Source: Leucobacter allii (GTDB lineage: Bacteria > Actinomycetota > Actinomycetes > Actinomycetales > Microbacteriaceae). From it: a stretch of DNA of 64,000 nt. Below the pieces are notes generated by a model. That model did no database searches and was not told where the DNA came from. It was given only the letters and a program-made list of their open reading frames with translations. The stretch covers positions 3,498,129-3,562,128 of the forward strand of contig NZ_CP095045.1 in NCBI RefSeq assembly GCF_022919155.1, read 5' to 3'. The position numbers and the translations under genes were made by a program. Numbering within the stretch: the stretch's first letter is position 1; each line of letters opens with the position of its first letter. Shown here one piece after another: positions 56,856-64,000 of the stretch.

Positions 56856-57225
56856 TTCGTGTGTTCGGGATCCCGTCCCGCTCTCGCTTCCGCTCTCGCT
56901 CTCGCTCCCGCTCCCGCTCGCCAGCCGCGCCGCGTTCGCCCGTTCCGCAGCGTTCGCCCGTTCCGCCGCGTTCGCCCGCTCCGCTCCGTTCGCCCTCCTA
57001 CGTCTCCGCGACCTCGTTCGACAGTTCCCGCCACCCTCACTTCAGGTCCGGGTCGCTGCGGCAGGGTACGCATCACGCTCACCCTGCCGCAGCGACCCGG
57101 ATCCCGGGGGCGAATCCCGGGGGCGGATCGCGGGGGCGGATCCCGGGGCCGGAGACGGGGGAGGAGGCGGAGGAGGACCGAAGCAGGCGCGGCGCCCCGG
57201 CCTGGCGCCGCGTATTCTGAAGCGC
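56856..57225. repeat. repeat-rich host intergenic region
   Basis: 370 bp without a gene. It contains CGCTCT/CGCTCC pyrimidine-rich repeats (56880-56920), three 18-bp units starting GCGTTCGCCCG (56932-56985) plus a partial fourth, a 20-bp perfect inverted repeat (57048-57067 and 57081-57100) with 13-base loop, and four 13-bp tandem units of the form ATCCCGGGGGCGG (57101-57152). Confidence 0.75.
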
Positions 57226-58473
57226 ATGACCGCACCCGCGCCCGCCCCGCGCACGATCGTCGTCGTCGCGCCCGACTCCTTCAAGGGCAGCTGCACCTCG
57301 TCGCAGGCGGCGCGCGCCATGGCCGGCGGCCTCCGCGCAGCGCTCGGCGCGGAGACGGTCGTCCGCGAGCTGCCGCTGGCCGACGGCGGAGAGGGCACGC
57401 TCGACGCGCTCGTCGCGGCCTGGGGTGGGAGCATCCACGAGGTCGCGACGCGCGACGCGCTGGGGCGGCCGCGCACGGGGCGGATCGGGATCGGCGTGCG
57501 GGGCGCCGCGGCGTCCGACCCGCTGCGCGCCATCGTCGAGGCCGCCGATGCGAACGGCCTGCCCGCAGTGGCCGACCTTCCGCCGCGCCCGCTCGACGCC
57601 GACAGCGCGGGCGTCGGCGTGCTCGTGCGCGCGGCCCTCGGCGCGGGGGCCGGGGAACTCCTGCTCGGCATCGGCGGATCCGCGACGAGCGACGGCGGCA
57701 CCGGGATGCTGCGCGAGCTCGGGGTCCGGTTCCTCGACCGCCGAGGCGACGAGATCGCGCCGGGCGCGCGCGGCCTCGCGGCACTGCACGAGATCGATGC
57801 GACGGGGCTCGATCCGCGCGCCGCGGCCCTCCGCTGGCGCATCGCCTGCGATGTCGACCACCCGCTGACGGGCCCGCGCGGCGCTGCGGCGGTCTTCGGC
57901 CCGCAGAAGGGCGCGGACGCCGCCGAGGTCGCCGCGATCGACGCGGGGCTCGGTCGTCTCGCCGACGCGTTCGCTGCCCTCGCGGGGGTCGATGCCGCCG
58001 AGCTCCGCGCGCGGGCGGGGCTCGGAGCGGCGGGCGGGCTCGCCCTCGGGCCAGCGGCGCTCCTCGGGGCGGAGCTGCTGCCCGGATCGGCGCTCGTCGC
58101 CGACGCGGTCGGCCTGCGCGCGGCGCTCGCGGACGCGGATCTCGTCGTCACCGGCGAAGGGCGCTTCGACGCATCGTCCCTGGACGGCAAGGTCGTCTCC
58201 CGGCTGCTCGCGGAGACGGCGGGCCGCGCGCCCGTCGTGGTCATCGCCGGCGCGCTCGGGATCACGGCCGCCGAGTCCCGCGCCGCCGGCGTCGCGGCGG
58301 CGTTCACCATCGCCGACGGACCGGCGTCGCTCGCCCGGCTGCAGACCGACGCCGAGTCGCTCATCGAGGACGCCGCGGCGCGGGTGGGCGGGCTCTTCGC
58401 GACCGCGCGTTCCGCGGGCCGGGCGGGCCGCGCGCCGGGTGCCGCCGCTCAGCCGCAGACCTCGAACACGTAG
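57226..58473 (+). CDS. glycerate kinase (GlxK family)
   Basis: 415 residues, ATP-dependent phosphorylation of glycerate. VVVAPDSFKGSCTSSQAARAM at the N-terminus, ELPLADGGEGTLDALV, GIGGSATSDGGTGML and VVTGEGRFDASSLDGKVVSRLL are the family motifs. The C-terminal ~25 residues extend beyond the usual length and overlap the convergent gene. TATTCT ends 7 bp before the ATG, a likely leaderless start. Confidence 0.95.
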   Translation: MTAPAPAPRTIVVVAPDSFKGSCTSSQAARAMAGGLRAALGAETVVRELPLADGGEGTLDALVAAWGGSIHEVATRDALGRPRTGRIGIGVRGAAASDPLRAIVEAADANGLPAVADLPPRPLDADSAGVGVLVRAALGAGAGELLLGIGGSATSDGGTGMLRELGVRFLDRRGDEIAPGARGLAALHEIDATGLDPRAAALRWRIACDVDHPLTGPRGAAAVFGPQKGADAAEVAAIDAGLGRLADAFAALAGVDAAELRARAGLGAAGGLALGPAALLGAELLPGSALVADAVGLRAALADADLVVTGEGRFDASSLDGKVVSRLLAETAGRAPVVVIAGALGITAAESRAAGVAAAFTIADGPASLARLQTDAESLIEDAAARVGGLFATARSAGRAGRAPGAAAQPQTSNT

Positions 58474-59366
58474 TCCGCGTCCCCCGGCCGGGCGAGCTCC
58501 CGATCCCGCAGCACCATCGAGGTCGGCGACGCCGGGTCGGCGCACATCCGGGCGAAGGAGCGCGGCAGCCGATCCGCGTACTCGATGTCGATCATCCGGT
58601 CCCCGTAGACGGCGGCGTAGGCCCCGCACTCGGCGTAGGCGGCGCACTCCTCCGCCACCGCGAAGTCGAAGCCGGCCTCCGCGCGCAGCCGCTCGGCATC
58701 CTCGGCGGCGTTCTTCTGCCCGGCGGCGAGCCCCGCGGCGTGCGCTGCATCCGCGTAGGCGCCGGCGAGGGCGAGGGCGTCCTCGAGATCCAGGGCCCCG
58801 CCGGAGCGGGTGTAGCTGTCGAGATTGTCGAACTCGACGGCGGCGAAGCCCGCGTCCGCGCAGCCGGCGATCCACGGCCCGACGATCGCGAGGATCCGCT
58901 CCCGCTGCGCCGCCGTCGAGGTGTCGAGCAGGGCCTCGTCGGGCCACTCGGGATCGAAGACGGGGCCCTCGGGCCCGCGCAGGATGAGGTCCTCGGGCCA
59001 GTCGCCGAGCTCGCCCGGCTGGGTCTGGAAGCCGTTCACGTAGCAGATGGAGAACCGCTCGGGATCGGGCTCCGCGGTGCGATCGCGGGCCAGGATCCCG
59101 ACCTTGGGATCCGGCGCGTAGGCGCCGCCGAGCTGGTAGTCGGGGACGGCGCCCGCGGGAAACACCGGGATCGCCCGGGTCTCGTTGCGCTCGTGGGTCT
59201 CCGAGCCGGGTGGTGCCGTCGTCGCGGAGGATCCGCGGGGAGCCGGGCCATCATCCATCGCTGCGGTCGGGCCCCCTGCCGCGCATCCGGCAGCGCCGAG
59301 GATCGCGACGATGACGGCGGCGGCGCGCGCGTTCCGCCGGAGCGCGCGCGTCGTCCGGATCTTCAC
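58449..59366 (-). CDS. GH114-like lipoprotein (endo-alpha-1,4-polygalactosaminidase type)
   Basis: 305 residues with lipobox LGAAGC (Cys ~28) and a Pro/Ser linker. The TIM-barrel motifs of GH114 appear: PDYQLGGAYAPDP, FSICYVNGFQTQPGE, FAAVEFDNLDSYTRSGG and AGLAAGQKNA, with AVEECAAYAECGAYAAVYG near the end. Such enzymes cut galactosamine-rich polysaccharides; the lipoprotein would act at the cell surface. Overlaps glycerate kinase by 25 bp tail-to-tail. Confidence 0.87.
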   Translation of the reverse strand: MKIRTTRALRRNARAAAVIVAILGAAGCAAGGPTAAMDDGPAPRGSSATTAPPGSETHERNETRAIPVFPAGAVPDYQLGGAYAPDPKVGILARDRTAEPDPERFSICYVNGFQTQPGELGDWPEDLILRGPEGPVFDPEWPDEALLDTSTAAQRERILAIVGPWIAGCADAGFAAVEFDNLDSYTRSGGALDLEDALALAGAYADAAHAAGLAAGQKNAAEDAERLRAEAGFDFAVAEECAAYAECGAYAAVYGDRMIDIEYADRLPRSFARMCADPASPTSMVLRDRELARPGDADYVFEVCG

Positions 59367-59895
59367 GCTCCGATGCTACGCCCCGGCGTCGTGCGTGCTC
59401 GCCTCATGGCCGCTGAGCCCTCTCCTCTCCCCGTCTTCCCGTCCCCGTCCTCCCGTCCCCCCGTCCTCCCGTCCCCCGTCCTCCCGTCCTCCCGTCCTCG
59501 CCTCCCCCTCCCTCCCACCCCGGCTCGGTGCTCTCGGGCGTGAAAGTAACGCAATCTGGGCTCATCCCCCCGGGAAACCCCGCAACGAGTCATCCGCGAG
59601 GGGTGGCGAGGGTGACAGGGGTGGCGAGGGTGACAGGGGTAGCAAGGGGTGACAAGGGTGACAGGGGTGGCGAGGGGGACAAGGGGGGCGAGGCTGACAA
59701 GGGGGGCGAGGGTGACAGGGGTGACAAGGGCGGCGAGGGTGACAGGGGTGACAAGGGCGGCGAGGGTGGCGAGTGCGACGAGGATGGCGAGGGTGACGAG
59801 GGCGACGAGGGCGACGCAGACTGAGCGCGGCGCAGGCTCGGGGAGGTGGAGGGCGGCGCGGGGAGGGGAAGCACGCGCGCGGCTAGACTCGAGCC
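59367..59895. repeat. repeat-rich host intergenic region
   Basis: 529 bp. The first part is a C-rich pyrimidine tract built of CCCGTCCTCC-like units (59411-59515). The second (about 59600-59815) consists of ~18-bp units GGGGTGGCGAGGGTGACA in many variants. A frame encoding Gly/Asp/Lys/Glu repeats crosses it but looks like a by-product of the repeats. Confidence 0.75.
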
Positions 59896-60834
59896 ATGCC
59901 CGAGCTCGTCGTCTCCCTCCCCGCCGAAGGACTCCGCGAAGCCCTCGGGGAGGTGCCCGGCGTCGAGTTCATCGAGTGGGAGCTCGAGGGGCCGGCCCCT
60001 CGCGCGCGTATCGACATCGTCGTGCCGCCCTACTGGGGAGGCAACCGGCGCCTCGCGCAGCTCGCCGAGGTCGAGGTCGGCCTCGTGCAGTGGCAGTCGA
60101 TCGGCTACAACGGCGTCGAGAAGCACCTGCCCGAGGGGATCCCGTTCGCGAACGCGACGACCGTGCACGAGACCTCGACGGCCGAACTCGCGCTCGGCCT
60201 CGCGCTCGCCGCCCAGCGCGGCATCCCGGAGTTCGTGCGCGCCGGCGACGCGCACCGCTGGCAGCTGCGATCCTTCCCGAGCCTCGCGGATCGTCGCGTG
60301 CTGCTCGTCGGCTACGGCGGCGTGGCTCGGGCGATCGAGGCGCGCCTCGCCGGATTCGAGGTCGAGATCACCCGTCTCGCCCGCACGTTCCGCGAGACGA
60401 CGAATCCGGCCGGCGAGACCGTGCACGTGCACGGCCTCGATGAGCTTCACGCGCGCCTCGCCGCGGCCGAGATCGTGTTCCTCGCGGTACCGCTCACGGG
60501 CGATACCCGAGGGCTGCTCGACGGGGAAGCCCTCGCGCAGCTGCCCGACGGCGCGCTCGTCGTCAACGTGGCCCGCGGGCCCGTCGTCGACACGGACGCG
60601 CTCGTGGCGGAGCTCCGAGCCGGTCGCCTCCGCGCCGCCCTCGACGTCACGGATCCCGAGCCGCTCCCCGAGGACCACCCGCTCTGGGACTGCCCGAACA
60701 CCCTCGTCTCGCCCCACGTCGGCGGCGACTCCAGTGCGATGCTCCCGCGCATGGCGGCGCTGATCCGCCGCCAGATCGATCGGATGCGGGCCGGGGAAAC
60801 CCCCGAGAACCTCGTGCTCGGCGCGGAGGCCTGA
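59896..60834 (+). CDS. D-isomer-specific 2-hydroxyacid dehydrogenase
   Basis: 312 residues. NAD-binding VLLVGYGGVARAIEARLAGF, then the motifs FLAVPLTGDTRGLLDGEALAQLPDGALVVNVARGPVVD (quoted in part: VPLTGDTRGLLD and VVNVARGPVVD), ALDVTDPEPLPEDHPLW with the catalytic Glu, and SPHVGGDS with the catalytic His. Substrate unknown. TAGACT ends 6 bp before the ATG, suggesting a leaderless mRNA. Confidence 0.92.
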   Translation: MPELVVSLPAEGLREALGEVPGVEFIEWELEGPAPRARIDIVVPPYWGGNRRLAQLAEVEVGLVQWQSIGYNGVEKHLPEGIPFANATTVHETSTAELALGLALAAQRGIPEFVRAGDAHRWQLRSFPSLADRRVLLVGYGGVARAIEARLAGFEVEITRLARTFRETTNPAGETVHVHGLDELHARLAAAEIVFLAVPLTGDTRGLLDGEALAQLPDGALVVNVARGPVVDTDALVAELRAGRLRAALDVTDPEPLPEDHPLWDCPNTLVSPHVGGDSSAMLPRMAALIRRQIDRMRAGETPENLVLGAEA

Positions 60835-60908
60835 GCGCGGCGAGCACCGCGCCGACGCCGCCCCCGCGGCGCTCCACCCCGCGGCGGCCCACCTGACGCG
60901 CCGCGCCG

Positions 60909-61676
60909 CTACTCCGAGTCGTACCCCTGCGCGCGCAGCGAGGCGCGCATCGTGTGGCGGCCGTGGAGACCGGCGGCGGTCGCGAGCCTGCCGATGACCG
61001 TGCGCGCCCAGCTCCGGCCAGGCGTGCCCTGGGTAGCGAAGTAGCGTTCGTAGTCCGCCTCGTACTCCTCCGCGGCCGGGCGCCAGGCGCGATCGTCGTA
61101 GCGCTCGCGGTGCAGCACGCCCGCGAGCGGCAGCCGCGGCTTCACGCCAGTGCCCTCCTCGGGATCGGGGACACCGAGCGCCATGCCCACGACGGGGAAG
61201 GCGTGGCGGGGGAGCCCGAGCTCGGCGCTCACGGCCTCGGGATTGTTGCGCACCGATCCCACGAACACCCCGCCGAGTCCGAGCGATTCCGCGGCCAGCA
61301 GCGCATTCTGCGCGGCGATGCCGACGTCGACGGCGCCGATGAGGGTGTTCTCGATGAGACCGAGGGTCTCCGGCTCGGCTCCGCCGGCCCGCATCACCGC
61401 CGCGTTGCGGGCGAGGTCGGCGATCCACACGAGGAAGACGGGCGCCTCCTCCACGTAGCTGCGCCCGCCGATGGCCCGGGAGATGCGGCGCTTGCGCTCC
61501 CGATCCCGCACCGCCACGACGCTCACGACCTGCAAGTTCGAGGAGGTCGAGGCGCGCTGCGCGGCGTGCACGATGCGCTCGAGCTGCGCATCGCTCACCG
61601 GGGCGTCGAGATAGCGCCGCACGGAGCGGTGCTGCAGCTGCTGCGCGATGACGGCGGAGTCGCGTCGTTCCGTCAC
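60909..61676 (-). CDS. NfsA-type nitroreductase family protein
   Basis: 255 residues from GTG 61676 with GAGAGGGG upstream. HRSVRRYLDAPVSDAQLERIVHAAQRASTSSNLQ is the FMN-binding start of the family (landmarks RSVRRYLD and ASTSSNLQ), followed by GAVDVGIAAQNALLAAESLGLG and VGSVRNNPE. Reduces nitro compounds or flavins with NAD(P)H. Divergent from glyS. Confidence 0.92.
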   Translation of the reverse strand: MTERRDSAVIAQQLQHRSVRRYLDAPVSDAQLERIVHAAQRASTSSNLQVVSVVAVRDRERKRRISRAIGGRSYVEEAPVFLVWIADLARNAAVMRAGGAEPETLGLIENTLIGAVDVGIAAQNALLAAESLGLGGVFVGSVRNNPEAVSAELGLPRHAFPVVGMALGVPDPEEGTGVKPRLPLAGVLHRERYDDRAWRPAAEEYEADYERYFATQGTPGRSWARTVIGRLATAAGLHGRHTMRASLRAQGYDSE

Positions 61677-61817
61677 GGGGTCCCCTCTCCGCCGCGGCCG
61701 GTCGCGGCGCCATGAGGAGCCTATCGGAGGGCGGCCGGTAGACTGGCCGGGTATGCCGTCGACGCCGGGCGCCGACGGTCCCAAGATCCCCGCTTGCCCC
61801 TTGGAGTGAACCCGAAC

Positions 61818-63203
61818 ATGGCTGAACAGTCCCGCCTCGACAAGGTCATCGCCCTCGCCCGCCACCGCGGCTTCGTCTTCCAGGCGGGTGAGATCTACGG
61901 CGGCTCGCGCTCGGCCTGGGACTACGGCCCCCTCGGCACGGCGCTGAAGGAGAACATCAAGCGCCAGTGGTGGAAGTCGATGGTCCAGAAGCGCGACGAC
62001 GTCGTCGGCATCGACTCCAGCGTGATCCTGCCGAAGCAGGTCTGGGAGGCCTCCGGGCACGTCGAGGTCTTCAGCGACCCGCTCGTCGAGTGCCTCCAGT
62101 GCCACAAGCGCTACCGCGAGGATCACCTCATCGAGGCCTTCGAGGAGAAGAAGGGCCGGGCGCCCGAGGGCGGCCTCGCCGAGATCGTCTGCACGAACTG
62201 CGGCACCCGCGGCCAGTGGACGGAGCCACGCGCCTTCTCGGGTCTGCTCAAGACCTACCTCGGCCCCGTCGACGACGAGGCGGGCATGCACTACCTCCGC
62301 CCCGAGACCGCGCAGGGCATCTTCGTGAACTTCGCGAACGTGCTGCAGTCCGCCCGCATGAAGCCCCCGTTCGGCATCGGCCAGATCGGCAAGAGCTTCC
62401 GCAACGAGATCACGCCGGGCAACTTCATCTTCCGCACCCGCGAGTTCGAGCAGATGGAGATGGAGTTCTTCGTCGAGCCGGGCACCGATGAGGAGTGGCA
62501 GGAGTACTGGATGCACGAGCGCATGCGGTGGTACACCGACCTCGGCATCGATCCCGAGAACCTCCGCTTTTACGAGCATCCGGCGGAGAAGCTCTCCCAC
62601 TACTCGAAGCGCACCGCCGACATCGAGTACCGCTTCGGCTTCACCGGCGGCGAGTGGGGCGAGCTCGAGGGCATCGCGAACCGCACCGACTTCGACCTGT
62701 CGACGCACGCGAAGCACTCGGGCAAGGACCTGAGCTTCTTCGACCAGAACAAGAACGAGCGCTACACGCCGTACGTCATCGAGCCCGCCGCGGGCCTGAC
62801 CCGCTCGCTGATGGCATTCCTCGTCGACGCCTACCGCGAGGAGGAGGTGCCGAACGCGAAGGGCGGCACCGACACCCGCACGCTCCTCGCGCTCGACCCG
62901 CGGCTCGCCCCGGTGAAGGTCGCCGTGCTGCCGCTCAGCCGCAACGAGAAGCTGTCGCCGCTCGCCCGCGAGCTCGCCCAGGAGCTGCGCGAGGAGTGGA
63001 ACGTCGACTTCGACGATTCCGGCGCGATCGGCCGCCGCTACCGCCGCCAGGACGAGATCGGCACCCCCTTCTGCGTCACCGTCGACTTCGATTCGCTCGA
63101 CGACCAGGCGGTGACCGTGCGCGACCGCGACACGATGCAGCAGGAGCGGATCCCCCTCGCCGAGCTGGGGGCGACGCTCGCGGCTCGGCTTCGCGGGGCC
63201 TGA
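61818..63203 (+). CDS. glyQS: glycyl-tRNA synthetase
   Basis: 461 residues of the single-chain class II enzyme. Motif 2 [26 protein letters not shown], motif 3 area [14 protein letters not shown]-terminal [18 protein letters not shown] and a zinc-binding pair CLQCH...CTNCGT. C-terminal anticodon-binding domain is complete ([21 protein letters not shown]). Start ATG 61818 is the family start. A TAGACT box at 61739-61744 may be the promoter. Confidence 0.97.
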   Translation: MAEQSRLDKVIALARHRGFVFQAGEIYGGSRSAWDYGPLGTALKENIKRQWWKSMVQKRDDVVGIDSSVILPKQVWEASGHVEVFSDPLVECLQCHKRYREDHLIEAFEEKKGRAPEGGLAEIVCTNCGTRGQWTEPRAFSGLLKTYLGPVDDEAGMHYLRPETAQGIFVNFANVLQSARMKPPFGIGQIGKSFRNEITPGNFIFRTREFEQMEMEFFVEPGTDEEWQEYWMHERMRWYTDLGIDPENLRFYEHPAEKLSHYSKRTADIEYRFGFTGGEWGELEGIANRTDFDLSTHAKHSGKDLSFFDQNKNERYTPYVIEPAAGLTRSLMAFLVDAYREEEVPNAKGGTDTRTLLALDPRLAPVKVAVLPLSRNEKLSPLARELAQELREEWNVDFDDSGAIGRRYRRQDEIGTPFCVTVDFDSLDDQAVTVRDRDTMQQERIPLAELGATLAARLRGA

Positions 63204-63211
63204 GCCCCGCG
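63192..63211 (+). terminator. short hairpin at the glyS stop codon
   Basis: CGCGGGGC and GCCCCGCG pair around CTGA, overlapping the stop codon. A 13-bp tandem repeat CGGACCCGGAGCC follows at 63244-63269. Confidence 0.5.
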
Positions 63212-63363
63212 GGCTCGCGCGCCCCGGGATCCTCCGGGGGACGCGGACCCGGAGCCCGGACCCGGAGCCCGGATCCTGACTCGGTCGAGCGACCGGAGGA
63301 TCCCGAGCGGACCGCCCCGGGGCGACCCGGGCGGCACCGCCTGACGAACGGAAGGACACCCGC

Positions 63364-64000
63364 ATGACGAGCACCGGACCGGAGCAGACGCCGGGCACCC
63401 CCGATCCCCAGGTTCCCGCCGCCGGGTCCCCGGCAGCCGCGCCCGCCCCGCAGGTTCCCGCGGAATGGGCGTGGGCGCGACCGCAGCCGACCCTCCGCAC
63501 CGTGGAGACGGAGCCGCTCGCCTACCACCGCCTCCTCCGCGGCACGGCGAACTACCGCTGGTGGAAGCCGCTCCTCCTGCTGCTGCTGGCGGGCGTGTAC
63601 TTCGGCGTCTTCACGGTCGTCGTGACCGTGGCCATGATCCCGTTGCTGCTCGCCTTCGACCCGGAGTACCTCACCGACGTCGCCGCGGATCCGAATGCGG
63701 CGCTCGACACCCAGCGCCCGCTCTCGGTGCTGCTGAGCATGCTGTCGATCATCGTCATGATCCCCTCGGTCGTGCTCGCCGTGCTCTCGATGGGCATGCG
63801 CCCGGTCGGTCGGGTGTGGTCGGTGGCCGGGCGGATCCGCTGGGGCTTCTTCGCCCGGCTCCTCGGGGCCGCGCTGCTCGGCGTCATCGCGATGAATGTC
63901 GTCGGGATCGGGATCGGGTTCGCGATGGATCCCGGTGCGCTGACGGAACCGCCGCCCGAGACCGGCGGCGACTACCGCCTGAGCGCGGCGATCTTCTCGC
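63364..64000 (+). CDS. CPBP-like integral membrane protein, 3' end cut by window
   Basis: At least 212 residues, open to the window end. A Pro/Ala/Gly-rich N-terminus, then YHRLLRGTANYRWWKPLLLLL and further TM helices. The pattern P(L/Y)AYHRL...RWWKPL... and PLSVLLSMLSIIVMIPSVVLA matches CPBP-family proteins of actinobacteria. The catalytic EExxxR motif would lie beyond the window, so class is tentative. Confidence 0.65.
   Translation, partial: MTSTGPEQTPGTPDPQVPAAGSPAAAPAPQVPAEWAWARPQPTLRTVETEPLAYHRLLRGTANYRWWKPLLLLLLAGVYFGVFTVVVTVAMIPLLLAFDPEYLTDVAADPNAALDTQRPLSVLLSMLSIIVMIPSVVLAVLSMGMRPVGRVWSVAGRIRWGFFARLLGAALLGVIAMNVVGIGIGFAMDPGALTEPPPETGGDYRLSAAIFS

Noticed and set aside
59528..59824. 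collagen-like Gly/Asp/Lys/Glu repeat protein
   Set aside because: The frame only mirrors the 18-bp tandem repeats. There is no ribosome site, and the other frames are open as well.
1..64000. CRISPR array, rRNA operon, IS transposase or integron
   Set aside because: No regular spaced repeats, rRNA sequence, transposase motif or attC-like cluster was seen on either strand.

Overview
This window is a high-GC chromosome segment from an actinobacterium carrying one complete temperate siphophage prophage of about 40.5 kb. Base composition (roughly 70% GC in the host parts), frequent GTG/TTG starts, apparently leaderless transcripts and the gene families suggest the family Microbacteriaceae (Leucobacter-like). 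This taxonomic guess is an inference from gene style; no 16S gene is present.

Host left flank (1-16357). It holds a 5'-truncated M13 metalloendopeptidase, a membrane-associated protein of unknown function, an ArsR regulator/SRPBCC operon, the rhodanese-type tRNA hydroxylase TrhO, a TipAS-type MerR regulator, a FadR-type GntR regulator, an MFS exporter, a YbhB/PEBP protein, a three-gene ABC importer of the TrpXYZ type, a very large PutA-like protein whose two active sites both look degenerate, a GNAT acetyltransferase and tRNA-Tyr(GTA).

Prophage (16316-56815). A 43-bp perfect direct repeat marks the ends: attL is the 3' part of the tRNA-Tyr gene and attR is its copy at 56773-56815. The order is classical. 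Integrase, an ImmA-like protease and a repressor face left. Opposite them run a Cro-like gene, a second HTH gene, a recombination block (RusA, a RecE-like exonuclease and its partner), an HNH protein, a replication initiator with origin-like repeats inside its gene, a second replication gene, NrdH-redoxin, SSB and a solitary C5 DNA methyltransferase. Then come about 17 tiny genes with recurring gene-end modules, an HTH-phosphoesterase, and a small leftward operon with its own promoter. HNH, TerS, TerL, portal, a MuF head protein with a C-terminal toxin-like domain and a tiny partner gene, scaffold, capsid, connectors, tail tube, tail chaperones joined by a -1 frameshift at CCCAAAA, tape measure, tail tip, fibre, M23 endolysin and holin follow. 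The right end is an accessory region: an SRAP (YedK/HMCES) protein, a gene under a LexA-box-like palindrome, a STAS-GHKL ATPase paired with a STAS-like protein, a membrane protein and two small leftward genes. All structural and lysis functions are present and unbroken, so the prophage looks inducible.

Host right flank (56816-64000). It starts with the original tRNA-Tyr terminator, followed by repeat-rich intergenic DNA, glycerate kinase, a GH114-like lipoprotein, a second repeat-rich gap, a D-2-hydroxyacid dehydrogenase, a nitroreductase, glycyl-tRNA synthetase and the start of a CPBP-like membrane protein.

The points most worth following up are the PutA-like pseudoenzyme, the STAS-GHKL/STAS-like pair in the prophage accessory region, the MuF-linked toxin-like domain with its candidate immunity gene, the LexA-box gene, the self-promoted leftward operon, and the recurring gene-end modules among the small early genes.
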